Of a stretch of DNA of 58,225 bases, positions 7,024 to 15,081 are shown in pieces. Origin of the DNA: Kitasatospora sp. MBT63 (GTDB lineage: Bacteria; Actinomycetota; Actinomycetes; Streptomycetales; Streptomycetaceae); contig NZ_JAIZ01000113.1 in assembly GCF_000710465.2 (NCBI RefSeq), positions 1-58,225 on the forward strand, read 5' to 3'. Under the pieces are notes generated by a model. It made no database searches. It was not told where the DNA came from and worked only from the letters and a program-made list of their open reading frames with translations. Position 1 is the stretch's first letter, and every line of letters begins with the position of its first letter. Both the position numbers and the translations under genes were made by a program.

Positions 7024-9159
7024 TCAGGTGGTGGGCGTCGTCGTGCGCTTGGTGACCGGGCGGACCGGTGGGGCGGAGGCGTCGATGGCGGCGAGCGAGC
7101 GGCGGACCTGGTTGCGGTCGGTGGTGTACCAGAAGTCCGGCATGGAGGACCGGAAGTAGCCGCCGTACCGGGCGGTGGCGAGCCGCGGGTCGAGGACCGC
7201 GACGATGCCCTTGTCGTCGGCCGCGCGGACCAGCCGGCCGGCGCCCTGCGCCATCAGCAGGGCGGCGTGGTTGGCCGCGACCGCCATGAAGCCGTTGCCG
7301 CCGCGCTGTTCGACGTCCTTCTGCCGGGCGCTCATCAGCGGGTCGTCGGGCCGCGGGAACGGGATCCGGTCCATCACCACCAGCTGGCAGGCGGAGCCCG
7401 GTACGTCCACGCCCTGCCACAGCGAGAGCGTGCCGAACAGGCAGGTGGTGGCGTCCGAGGCGAACTCGCGGATCAGCTCGCCGAGGGTGTCCTCGCCCTG
7501 CAGCAGGATCCGGTTGTCGAGCCGCCCGCGCAGCGCCTCGGCGGCGGCCTGGGCGGCCCGCATCGAGGAGAACAGACCGAGGGTGCGCCCGCCGGCCGCG
7601 CCGATCAGCTCGGTGAGCTCGTCCAGCATCTCCGGCCGGTCGGGCTCGCGCCCGGGCGCGGGCAGGTGCTTGGCGACGTAGAGGATGCCCTGCTTGGGGT
7701 AGCTGAACGGGGAGCCGACGTCGATGCCGCGCCAGTACGGCGGGGCATCCTCGCCCTGTTCGGGCTCGGGTTCGGCGGCCGAGCGCTGGTCCGGCAGGCG
7801 GCTCTCGGCGGGCAGACCGAGCGAGCCGGCCACGCCGTTGAAGTCGCCGCCGAGCTTGAGGGTGGCGGAGGTGAGGACGACCGAGCGGTCCTTGTAGAGG
7901 TTCTCCCGCAGCAGCCCGGACACGCTCAGCGGGGCGACCCGCAGCGAGGCCGCGCCGAGGCCGAAGCGGTCGGCCCGCTCGATCCACACCACGTCGTACT
8001 CGGAGTCCTGGAGCAGCCGGTCGGCGGTCTCGTGCAGGGTCTCGGCGGAGGCCATCGCCTGCTTGCGGACGGCGTCCTCGTCGCTGAGCGAGCGGTCCCT
8101 GGTCTCGCCGAGCGAGGTGATCACCTGGCGGCAGGCGTCCCGGATCCCGGCGACCGCGTAGGCGAGGTACTCGGGGAGTTCCTCGACCCGGCCGGGCTGG
8201 GCGGTCTCCATCAGGCCGTGGTAGTTCTCGGCGGCGGCCTGGAGGGCGTCCACGGCCTTCTCGTTGGCGAGCTTGGCCGCCCGCCGCACGGCCCGGTTGA
8301 CGGCGTGCACCGACAGCTCGGCGGTGGCGGCGCCGGTCACCCGGTTCACCAGCTCGTGCGCCTCGTCGATGATCAGCAGACCGTGCTCGGGCAGCACCGG
8401 GGCGCCCTCGATGGCGTCGATCGCCAGCATCGCGTGGTTGGTGACGACCACGTCGGCGAGCTTGGCCCGCTCGCGGGCGGCCTCGGCGAAGCACTCGCCG
8501 CCGTACGGGCAGCGGGTGGCGCCCAGGCACTCCTTGGAGGTGACCGAGAGCTGGGCCCAGGCCTTGTCGGAGACGCCCGGGGTGAGGTCGTCGCGGTCGC
8601 CGGTGTCGGTCTCGCCGGCCCACTCGCGCAGCCGCAGCACGTCCTGACCGAGCTTGCCGGACGGTCCGCCGAGCGCCTCGACCGGGTCGAACAGGCCCTC
8701 GCCCTCGTCCGCCGGGGTGCCCTCGTTGGCCCGGTGCAGGCAGAGGTAGTTGGAGCGGCCCTTGAGCATCGCGAACAGCGGGCGGCGGCGCAGCACCGGG
8801 TGGAGCGCGTCCACCGTCCGGGGCAAGTCCCGCTCCACCAGCTGGCGTTGCAGCGCCAGGGTGGCGGTGGCGACCACCACGCGGTCGCCGTGGGCGAGCG
8901 CGGGCACCAGGTAGGCGAGGGACTTTCCGGTGCCGGTGCCGGCCTGGACGAGCAGGTGCTCGCCGGTGTCGACCGCGGCGGAGACCGCCTCGGCCATCCT
9001 GACCTGGCCGGGCCGCTCGACGCCGCCGACGGCGGTGACGGCGGCGTGCAGCAGCTCCGGGAGCCGGGAGGCGGGGACGGCGCCCGGCAGGTCGTCCGGG
9101 GCTTCGTCGGCCGGTGCGTCGTCGCCCGGCCCGGTGAGGGATGCGGAGTCGTTCGTCAT
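7024..9159 (-). CDS. dinG: DinG/XPD-family ATP-dependent DNA helicase
   Basis: This 711-residue superfamily 2 helicase has Walker A AGTGTGKS (about residues 77-84), the DEAH box in LLIIDEAHEL, and four cysteines (YLCLH, KECLG, TRCPYGGECF) that should hold the 4Fe-4S cluster of 5'-3' DinG/XPD enzymes. The C-terminal part has the GLFSSMRAAQ and GTLSLWQGVDVPG motifs. Such helicases clear R-loops and damaged DNA structures. It begins 12 bases after the stop of the siderophore synthetase, and no SOS box or promoter is visible in that gap. It is therefore probably transcribed at least partly from the iron-regulated operon, or from a promoter inside the upstream gene. The ribosome site is weak. Confidence 0.9.
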   Translation of the reverse strand: MTNDSASLTGPGDDAPADEAPDDLPGAVPASRLPELLHAAVTAVGGVERPGQVRMAEAVSAAVDTGEHLLVQAGTGTGKSLAYLVPALAHGDRVVVATATLALQRQLVERDLPRTVDALHPVLRRRPLFAMLKGRSNYLCLHRANEGTPADEGEGLFDPVEALGGPSGKLGQDVLRLREWAGETDTGDRDDLTPGVSDKAWAQLSVTSKECLGATRCPYGGECFAEAARERAKLADVVVTNHAMLAIDAIEGAPVLPEHGLLIIDEAHELVNRVTGAATAELSVHAVNRAVRRAAKLANEKAVDALQAAAENYHGLMETAQPGRVEELPEYLAYAVAGIRDACRQVITSLGETRDRSLSDEDAVRKQAMASAETLHETADRLLQDSEYDVVWIERADRFGLGAASLRVAPLSVSGLLRENLYKDRSVVLTSATLKLGGDFNGVAGSLGLPAESRLPDQRSAAEPEPEQGEDAPPYWRGIDVGSPFSYPKQGILYVAKHLPAPGREPDRPEMLDELTELIGAAGGRTLGLFSSMRAAQAAAEALRGRLDNRILLQGEDTLGELIREFASDATTCLFGTLSLWQGVDVPGSACQLVVMDRIPFPRPDDPLMSARQKDVEQRGGNGFMAVAANHAALLMAQGAGRLVRAADDKGIVAVLDPRLATARYGGYFRSSMPDFWYTTDRNQVRRSLAAIDASAPPVRPVTKRTTTPTT

Positions 9160-9171
9160 GACGGGCCAAGC

Positions 9172-10983
9172 CTACGGGGCGGGAGTGACAATCCGGGCCC
9201 GTTGGACGGGCAGCCCGATCGGGGCCGCGGGGTGGAGCGCGTTGTCGACCTGGCCGTGGACGGCGGCGTGCGGGCGCTCGGGCCGGTCGCGGTAGCCGTC
9301 GAGCAGCAGCCGGTTGCGGTTGAGGCAGAGCCGGTCGATCCGCGGGGTGAGCAGGTCGAAGAGCGCGAACCGCTCGGCGAGCTCCGGGAAGCGCCGCTGG
9401 TGGGCCAGTACCTCCTCGCGCAGCAGCGCCCAGAACTGCGGCTCGGGCACCCGCAGCTGCTGCTCGAACAGCGCCGCGAGGTAGCGGTACACCCCGATGA
9501 ACAGCCCGGCGTGCAGGAACTGGCAGAGCTGGTCGGGGCGCTGGCGCAGCAGGACGCCGGCCACCTCGGGCGGCAGCCGCTCCAGCTCGGGCAGGTCCTG
9601 GTCGGTGAGGTTGATGTCGTCGACGAAGTCCTTGACGGCGAGCCGGACCGGGACGTCGTGCTCGTCGAAGAGCAGGATCGCGTTCTCGCCGTGCGGGGAG
9701 AACACCGTGCCGTAGCGGTACAGGAAGTGCAGCAGCGGCGGCAGCATCACCGCGAACAGCCGCTGCAGCCAGGCGGTGGGGGTGAGACCGGAGCGGGCGA
9801 CCAGTTCGGCGGCGAGGGCGCGGCCGTCGGAGCCGGTCTGCAGCAGCGCGGCCAGGGTGCGGCCGCGCTCGCCGGGTTCCAGGTGGCCGTCCAGGGACTC
9901 CCGCCAGATCGCGCCGAGCAGCTCCTTGTACTGGTAGGGCGCCTCGGGGAGATCGCGGTAGAGCGGGTGGTCGACGGTGACGGAGGCGATCTCGCCGAGC
10001 AGGACCACCCGGCACTCCTCGCGCAGGAACGGGTCGCGGTCCCGGATGCCGTGCACCCAGGCCGTGACGGCGGGCGCGGCCAGTGTGCGGTCGGTCGGCA
10101 GGCCGCGCCAGACCAGGGTGTTGAGGACGGAGAGCGGCAGCTTGACGGTGCAGCGCTCGGGCCGGGTGAGGTTGAAGAAGCTGCGGATGGACTGCTGCGG
10201 CAGCCGCAGGTCGCCGTCGCCGCCCAGCGGGACGATCCGGCCGTCGGCGATCCAGGGCGCGAACAGCGGCACCACCACCTCGTCCCACTGCCAGGGGTGG
10301 ACCGGCAGCAGCAGGTACTCGCCGGCCCGGTCGCCGAGCGGGGCGCGCAGCCGGTCCGGGGCGTCGAGCTCGCGCTCGTAGAGGTCGGCGGCGCCGCGGA
10401 ACTCGGCGAGGCTGCGGTGCACGGCGATCCAGGGCAGCTCGGCGGGGGTGCGGGCCTCGGGCGCCCAGCGGGCGGCGTCCTGGGCGGAGAAACCGATCCG
10501 GCCCTTGTTGGGCACGATCCAGGGGTGGCCGCTCTGCCGGCCCTCCAGTTCGACGTGGCCGAGTCCGGCGAGTTCGGCGGCGGTGAGTTCGGTGCCGAGC
10601 AGGCGGGTGTCGGCGATCAGGGTGGCGGTGAGTTCGCGGACCAGGTGGCCGGCGGTGTCGCCGGTCAGGCCGAGCAGGTGCCGGGCCCGCTGGACGAAGC
10701 GCAGCGGGTCGGCGTCCCCCTCCGGCGGGCAGTGCACCGAGTCCGGGTCGACCTGCCAGCTGCCGTACGCGCCGCGGCGGGCCCGGAACCGGTAGGCGGC
10801 GCCGGGGAGTTCGAGGACGTACCGGTCGCCGTCCCCGGGTCCGTCCGGTACCGGGGTGATCAGCTCCTCGTACGCGAACTCGCCGAGCAGTTTGGCGAGC
10901 AGCCGCCGCCCGGCCCGCTGCCAGTGCTCCTGGGTGAGGTGCGGAGGCAGCCTCAGTGGCTGCTCAGCGGATGGCTGCGGCAC
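9172..10983 (-). CDS. NRPS-independent siderophore synthetase, type C (IucC/DesD-like)
   Basis: This 603-residue IucA/IucC-family enzyme condenses a carboxylate (citrate arm or citryl monoamide) with a hydroxylated, acylated amine. Family landmarks are GHPWIVPNKGRIGF, LLPVHPWQWDE, SIRSFFNLTRPERC, GEIASVTVDHP and the nucleotide-site segment SPHGENAILLFDEHDVP. The C-terminal palm ends in ALHPAAP. The GTG at 10983 is favoured because AGGAGGAGAACC directly precedes it; the frame runs 54 residues further up, inside the previous gene. It overlaps the monooxygenase gene by 20 bases. In aerobactin-type pathways this enzyme adds the second arm, but DesD-like oligomerisation is also possible. Confidence 0.88.
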   Translation of the reverse strand: MPQPSAEQPLRLPPHLTQEHWQRAGRRLLAKLLGEFAYEELITPVPDGPGDGDRYVLELPGAAYRFRARRGAYGSWQVDPDSVHCPPEGDADPLRFVQRARHLLGLTGDTAGHLVRELTATLIADTRLLGTELTAAELAGLGHVELEGRQSGHPWIVPNKGRIGFSAQDAARWAPEARTPAELPWIAVHRSLAEFRGAADLYERELDAPDRLRAPLGDRAGEYLLLPVHPWQWDEVVVPLFAPWIADGRIVPLGGDGDLRLPQQSIRSFFNLTRPERCTVKLPLSVLNTLVWRGLPTDRTLAAPAVTAWVHGIRDRDPFLREECRVVLLGEIASVTVDHPLYRDLPEAPYQYKELLGAIWRESLDGHLEPGERGRTLAALLQTGSDGRALAAELVARSGLTPTAWLQRLFAVMLPPLLHFLYRYGTVFSPHGENAILLFDEHDVPVRLAVKDFVDDINLTDQDLPELERLPPEVAGVLLRQRPDQLCQFLHAGLFIGVYRYLAALFEQQLRVPEPQFWALLREEVLAHQRRFPELAERFALFDLLTPRIDRLCLNRNRLLLDGYRDRPERPHAAVHGQVDNALHPAAPIGLPVQRARIVTPAP

Positions 10984-12319
10984 GGTTCTCCTCCTGGGGT
11001 CGAGGGAGCAGGGCGGCGGTGGGCGGGGCGAAGCTGGTCCAGGCGGTGCGGGTGGGCAGCTGGTGGACCGGCCTTCCGGCGACGGCGTTGAGGATGACGG
11101 CGGCGCGGTGGGCGCCCAGACCGAGGTCCGGGGCGCCGACCCCATGAGTGTGCAGCTCGGCGTTCTGGACGTACAGGGCGCCGGTGAGACCCGGGCGGGT
11201 GGCCACCCGGTGGTCGGCGTCGACCCGGTAGCGGCCCTGGTCGTCCCAGTCGATCAGGGCGGCGATCGGGTCGAGCAGCGCGGGGCGGACGGCCCGGTAG
11301 CCGGTGGCGAGCACCACCGCGTCGGTGCGGACCAGGTGCTGGACACCGGAGTCGGTGTGCCGGCAGCGCAGCTCGAGTCCGCCGCAGGGGCCGGCCTGGG
11401 CGTCGGTGACGGCGGTGCCGGGGACGATCTCCACCGGGTCGGCGTCCAGCGGGCACCCGACGGTGCGCTCGTAGAGGTGGTCGTGGACGGCGGCCAGGGT
11501 CTCGGCGCTGGCGGCCTTGTGGAGCTGCCACTGGGCCGGTACCAGGCGGTCCCGGGTGTCGGCGGGCAGGCCGTGGAAGTAGCGGGTGTAGTCGGGGGTG
11601 AAGTGTTCCAGGCCGAGTTTGGAGTACTCCATCGGGGCGATGGCCCGGCTGCGGGTGAGCCAGCGCAGCCGGGTGCCGTCGTCGCCGCGGGTGCGCAGCA
11701 GGTCGAGGAAGACCTCGGCGCCCGACTGGCCGGAGCCGATCACCGTGATGTCGCGGGCGGCGGCCAGGGCCGGCCGCTGCTGCAGGTAGTCGGCGCTGTG
11801 CCGAACCATGGGGTGGCCGGCCAGCCCGGCGAAGGCCTCGGGGCTGACCGGCCCGGTGCCGACGCCGAGCACCACGGCGCGGGCGTGCAGCGGCCCGGCG
11901 GCGGTCTCGGCCCGGTAGAGCCGCTCGGCGGCGTCCCAGTGCAGGGCGGTGACCTCGGTGGCGAAGCGGCAGTTGGGCAGGCGTTCGGCGGCCCAGCGGC
12001 AGTAGTGGTCGTACTCGCGGCGGGGCAGCTGGAAGCGCTCGGCGAAGTAGAACGGGAACAGCCGCTGCTGGTCGCGCAGGTAGTTGAGGAAGGACCACGG
12101 GTTGGTCGGGTCGACCAGCGTGACCAGGTCGGCCAGGAACGGCACCTGCATCCGCGCGCCGTCGACCAGCATGCCGGGGTGCCAGCGGAACTCCGGCCGG
12201 GCCTCGCAGAACAGCGTGCGCAGGCCGTCGGCCCGGTCGGCGAGTGCGGCGAGGGACAGGTTGAAGGGGCCGATGCCGACACCCAGGAGGTCGTACGGAT
12301 CGGGCTGCGGGTTGTCCAT
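10964..12319 (-). CDS. FAD-dependent lysine/ornithine/diamine N-monooxygenase (IucD family)
   Basis: This 451-residue flavoprotein N-hydroxylates the terminal amine of an amino acid or diamine to make the hydroxamate precursor. It shows the FAD loop LGVGIGPFNLSLAAL near the N-terminus, RMQVPFLADLVTLVDPTNPWSF-type substrate-loop residues, the NADPH loop VIGSGQSGAEVFLDLL, and the late ATGYR motif. The ATG at 12319 matches the family start. It follows the acyltransferase gene by 71 bases with a poor ribosome site. Its 3' end holds the ribosome site for the next gene. No amino-acid decarboxylase is present in the operon, so lysine itself is the simplest substrate; that is inference. Confidence 0.9.
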   Translation of the reverse strand: MDNPQPDPYDLLGVGIGPFNLSLAALADRADGLRTLFCEARPEFRWHPGMLVDGARMQVPFLADLVTLVDPTNPWSFLNYLRDQQRLFPFYFAERFQLPRREYDHYCRWAAERLPNCRFATEVTALHWDAAERLYRAETAAGPLHARAVVLGVGTGPVSPEAFAGLAGHPMVRHSADYLQQRPALAAARDITVIGSGQSGAEVFLDLLRTRGDDGTRLRWLTRSRAIAPMEYSKLGLEHFTPDYTRYFHGLPADTRDRLVPAQWQLHKAASAETLAAVHDHLYERTVGCPLDADPVEIVPGTAVTDAQAGPCGGLELRCRHTDSGVQHLVRTDAVVLATGYRAVRPALLDPIAALIDWDDQGRYRVDADHRVATRPGLTGALYVQNAELHTHGVGAPDLGLGAHRAAVILNAVAGRPVHQLPTRTAWTSFAPPTAALLPRPQEENRAAAIR

Positions 12320-12390
12320 GCCATCCAGTTCGGGGAGAGGGGTCGGGGCCGGGGCGCGGATCGGCCGGGTGCGGCCGGCCGGAACGGCGG

Positions 12391-13023
12391 TCAGCCGGCG
12401 CGGCGGCGGACCATCAGCGCGGCCCGTTTGCCGGGCAGCCGCAGTTCGGCGGCCTGGTCGAAGCCGGCCCGGTGGAAGGCCCGCACCGAGGGGGTGTTGC
12501 GCAGGTCCGGCTCGGCGACCACCTGCTCGCAGGCCGGGCGGCGGGCCAGGATCCGGTCGGCCAGTGCGGCCAGCAGCAGGCTGCCGAGTCCGCGGCCGCG
12601 CGCCTCGGCGGGGCCGAGCAGCAGGTGCACGCCGGTGTCGTGCGGACGGGCCGGGTAGTGCAGGGCGAGCGGGTCGAGATCGGCCCGGTAGACCTCCCAG
12701 TAGCCGATCGGGACACCGTCCAGCAGGCCGAGGCATGGGACGCTGCGGCCGTCGCCGTCGAGTTGGGCGCGCAGGTGCCGGGCGGTGGTGGCGGGTGGCC
12801 CGGCCAGCTCCCAGTAGGCGTCCACGGCCGGGTCGTTCATCCACCGGGTGAGCAGGGCGAGGTCGGTGGCCGGGCGGACCGGGCGCAGCCGGAACTCGCC
12901 GGCGGCGGTGGGCATCGGCCCCCAGTGGGCGACGCCGTCCAGCGGATCGGACGGCGGATCGGACGGCGGGCCTGTGGGCGGGCCGATTGGCGGCGGGCCG
13001 GTGGGTGGGCCGGTGGGTGTCAC
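12391..13023 (-). CDS. GNAT N-acyltransferase of siderophore pathway (IucB/DesC-like)
   Basis: This 210-residue protein has a proline-rich leader (about 1-27: repeats of GPPT, GPPI and SDPP) and then a GNAT domain of the siderophore type. That domain begins FRLRPVRPATDLALLTRWMNDPAV, followed by HLLLGPAEARGRGLGSLLL (acyl-CoA loop) and VVAEPDLRNTPSVRAFHRAGF. It should acylate the hydroxylamine made by the neighbouring monooxygenase; acetyl or succinyl cannot be told apart here. The GTG start overlaps the TGA of the preceding synthetase (GTGA), which means translational coupling. An ATG at 12915, after the proline leader, is an alternative start. Confidence 0.85.
   Translation of the reverse strand: MTPTGPPTGPPPIGPPTGPPSDPPSDPLDGVAHWGPMPTAAGEFRLRPVRPATDLALLTRWMNDPAVDAYWELAGPPATTARHLRAQLDGDGRSVPCLGLLDGVPIGYWEVYRADLDPLALHYPARPHDTGVHLLLGPAEARGRGLGSLLLAALADRILARRPACEQVVAEPDLRNTPSVRAFHRAGFDQAAELRLPGKRAALMVRRRAG
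12944..13019. repeat. 12-base tandem repeats coding the proline leader of the acyltransferase
   Basis: Units of 12 bases (GGATCGGACGGC twice, at 12944-12967, then diverged GGGCCxGTGGGC-like units) run to the gene start. They encode the GPPx/SDPP leader. Unit number could vary between strains by slippage. Confidence 0.6.
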
Positions 13024-14822
13024 GCCACCGCCACCGGGTTGGCGATGGTCACGTAGACGGACTGGGTCTCGACCGGGCCGACCAGTTCGTCGAGGCCGTG
13101 CAGCCGGGTGAGCAGGTTGGCCTTGCAGCGCAGGGTCGGCGAGTCCAGCAGGTGGGCGGGGAGTGAGGAGCCGGTGGCGGCCGCGGCGGGCCCGGCCAGG
13201 AAGGTGCGCACCACCGCGAGCAGGGCGCCCTCGTCGGCGAGGCCCTGCGAGCCGAGTCCGCCGACCAGCCCGAGGAGGTGGTTGATGCCCAGGTAGTAGG
13301 CGAACCGCTCGTCGGCGACCTGGTCGGCCACGAAGGTGTCGCTGTGCGCGCCGAGGCCGGGCAGCCGGGCGGTGAGGCGCCGCTCGTGCGAGGCGCGGTA
13401 GTAGTAGCCCTGGTTGTCCCGGTAGCGGCCGCCGACCGGCCAGCCGGCCGCGTCGAGCAGCGCCAGGCTGTTCTGCTGGTGGGCCTCCAGCGCGATGCCG
13501 GCCCGGCCGTCGAGCCACAGCACGGGCAGCACCACGGCGTACAGGTAGCGCCGCAGCCACTCGGCGGTGACGGCGGGCAGCGCGTCGCCGGTGCGGGCGG
13601 CCAGCTCGCGCAGGATGTCGGAGAGCTGGGAGTGCATCCGCTCCAGCGGCTGTTCGGCGATCAGGCCGGCCACGCACAGGGCGCGGTCGGCGGGGCCGAA
13701 GGGCTGCCGGCGCAGCACGGTGTCCAGGCCGCCCGGGTCGCCGAGCGCGGGGTGGTCGACGCCGATCCAGGCGGGGTCGCGGACGATGTCGAAGCCGGGG
13801 TGCGCGGCCCGCCACTCGGCGCCGAGGCCGGCCTCCAGCAGCCGGTGCACCTCCAGGCCGCGGTGCAGTTCCTTGCGGAGGTTCTCCCGGCGGGAGTTGG
13901 TGATCCGCAGCGCGAGCGAGAGCTTGAGCATCCACGGGGTGCCGGGGCGGCAGACCGTACGGACCGAGGAGGTGGGGTGCCAGGGTCCGCCGTGCTGGCC
14001 GAGGTCGTGCAGCAGACCGGCCTCGAGGAGCCCGGCGACGGCCGGGCGCCGGGCCAGCTCCCCGGCCTGCCAGGGGTGCAGCGGGAGTGCGGCGGTGCCG
14101 GGCGGCAGCAGGTCGGGGCGGCCGAGCAGCCGGGCGGTGAGCGCTTCGGCGGGCTGCCCGGCGGAGTCGGCGGCCAGCAGTTCCCGGTCGACGGCGTACC
14201 AGTGCAGCCGGAAACTGCCGTCGAGTTCGGGCGAGTACGCGGCGCTCTGTGCGGGGGCGAGGCCGTCGCGGCTCTTGGGGGTGGGGTGCAGCGGGTGGCC
14301 CAGCAGCAGGGACTGCTCGGTCCGCAGGAACGGGGTCGGTGCGGTGGCGGGGGCGGCCCTGCGGTGGGCCAGGAACTCGGCGGTGCGCCCGGCCGAGTCG
14401 GCCACCCGGGCGGCGAGGTCGGCGATCTGCCCGGCTTCGGGACGTTCGGCGGCGGCGCCCGCCAGCAGGGCGGCCACCGTGACGGCGTCCACCGGGCTGC
14501 GCGTCCCGCTGCCGGCGGTGACGGTGATCCGGCCGAACCGGTGCCAGCCGCAGCGCGACCAGTGCCGGACCGGTGCGGTCAGTTCAGCGGCCCCGCCGAG
14601 GACGGCGATCCGCAGCCGTCCGTCGCCGTCGGGGCGGGCGCCGGTCTCCCGGGTCCAGCACCGCAGCAGGCTCTCGGTGGCGGCCTGTTCGGCGGCGACG
14701 GCCGGGTCGGGGTGGAGCAGCGGGTCGGGGTCGAGCACCGGCTCCCCCGGGACGGCCGGTACGGCCGCAACGGCCGGGTGGAACGGTACGGCCGGCGGGG
14801 CTCCGGTGAGGGCGGTGCTCAA
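13020..14822 (-). CDS. NRPS-independent siderophore synthetase, type A (IucA-like)
   Basis: This 600-residue IucA/IucC-family enzyme starts a citrate-based siderophore by joining citrate to the first hydroxamate arm. Visible family motifs: LLGHPLHPTPKSRDG (ATP site), LPLHPWQAGEL, the SSVRTV and LKLSLALRITNSRREN segments, and ALEAHQQNSLALL. The alanine/proline-rich first 60 residues are variable in the family. I chose TTG at 14822, which has AAGGAG five bases ahead. The open frame reaches 14924, but that would put the iron box inside the gene. It is the first gene of a four-gene operon that continues into dinG. No exporter, receptor or ABC uptake gene lies in the operon. Confidence 0.87.
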   Translation of the reverse strand: MSTALTGAPPAVPFHPAVAAVPAVPGEPVLDPDPLLHPDPAVAAEQAATESLLRCWTRETGARPDGDGRLRIAVLGGAAELTAPVRHWSRCGWHRFGRITVTAGSGTRSPVDAVTVAALLAGAAAERPEAGQIADLAARVADSAGRTAEFLAHRRAAPATAPTPFLRTEQSLLLGHPLHPTPKSRDGLAPAQSAAYSPELDGSFRLHWYAVDRELLAADSAGQPAEALTARLLGRPDLLPPGTAALPLHPWQAGELARRPAVAGLLEAGLLHDLGQHGGPWHPTSSVRTVCRPGTPWMLKLSLALRITNSRRENLRKELHRGLEVHRLLEAGLGAEWRAAHPGFDIVRDPAWIGVDHPALGDPGGLDTVLRRQPFGPADRALCVAGLIAEQPLERMHSQLSDILRELAARTGDALPAVTAEWLRRYLYAVVLPVLWLDGRAGIALEAHQQNSLALLDAAGWPVGGRYRDNQGYYYRASHERRLTARLPGLGAHSDTFVADQVADERFAYYLGINHLLGLVGGLGSQGLADEGALLAVVRTFLAGPAAAATGSSLPAHLLDSPTLRCKANLLTRLHGLDELVGPVETQSVYVTIANPVAVA

Positions 14823-14848
14823 GGCTGCTCCTTCGGACGGGCTGGAGT

Positions 14849-14867
14849 ACAGGTAAGGGCTACCTAT
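14849..14867. promoter_or_regulatory. Iron box (DmdR/IdeR type) of the siderophore operon
   Basis: ACAGGTAAGGGCTACCTAT matches the streptomycete iron box TTAGGTTAGGCTCACCTAA at 12 of 19 positions, including both AGGT/ACCTA cores. It lies 27 bases before the TTG start, so Fe-bound DmdR1 would block the promoter. Confidence 0.78.
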
Positions 14868-15081
14868 CCCGCCTGCGCGAGCACAAGATCGGGTCACTCC
14901 TTCCGGTGAATGACGACCCATCACTCAGCCCTGCGGGTGACCGCCGTCACCCTGATGGCGGTAGGCAGTCACGAATCGGTGACCACTCGTCAACAGCCCG
15001 ACACGGCCCGCCCCGCCGCCCCGGCCGGATGGGAGACTGCCCCGGGGGAACGTCGGCCGAGGATCCGGGGGCAACGAGACG

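Noticed and set aside
6014-10288. Minus-strand open frame of over 1400 codons across lexA, dinG and the siderophore synthetase
   Set aside because: It runs through three well-identified genes in another frame and has no recognisable motifs.
9172-14822. Calling the siderophore genes desABCD (desferrioxamine)
   Set aside because: There is no desA-type decarboxylase and there are two synthetases, one of IucA type, so the content does not fit desABCD.
14823-14924. Upstream ATG-type extension of the type A siderophore synthetase
   Set aside because: It would place the iron box inside the coding region and has no ribosome site; the TTG at 14822 has AAGGAG correctly spaced.
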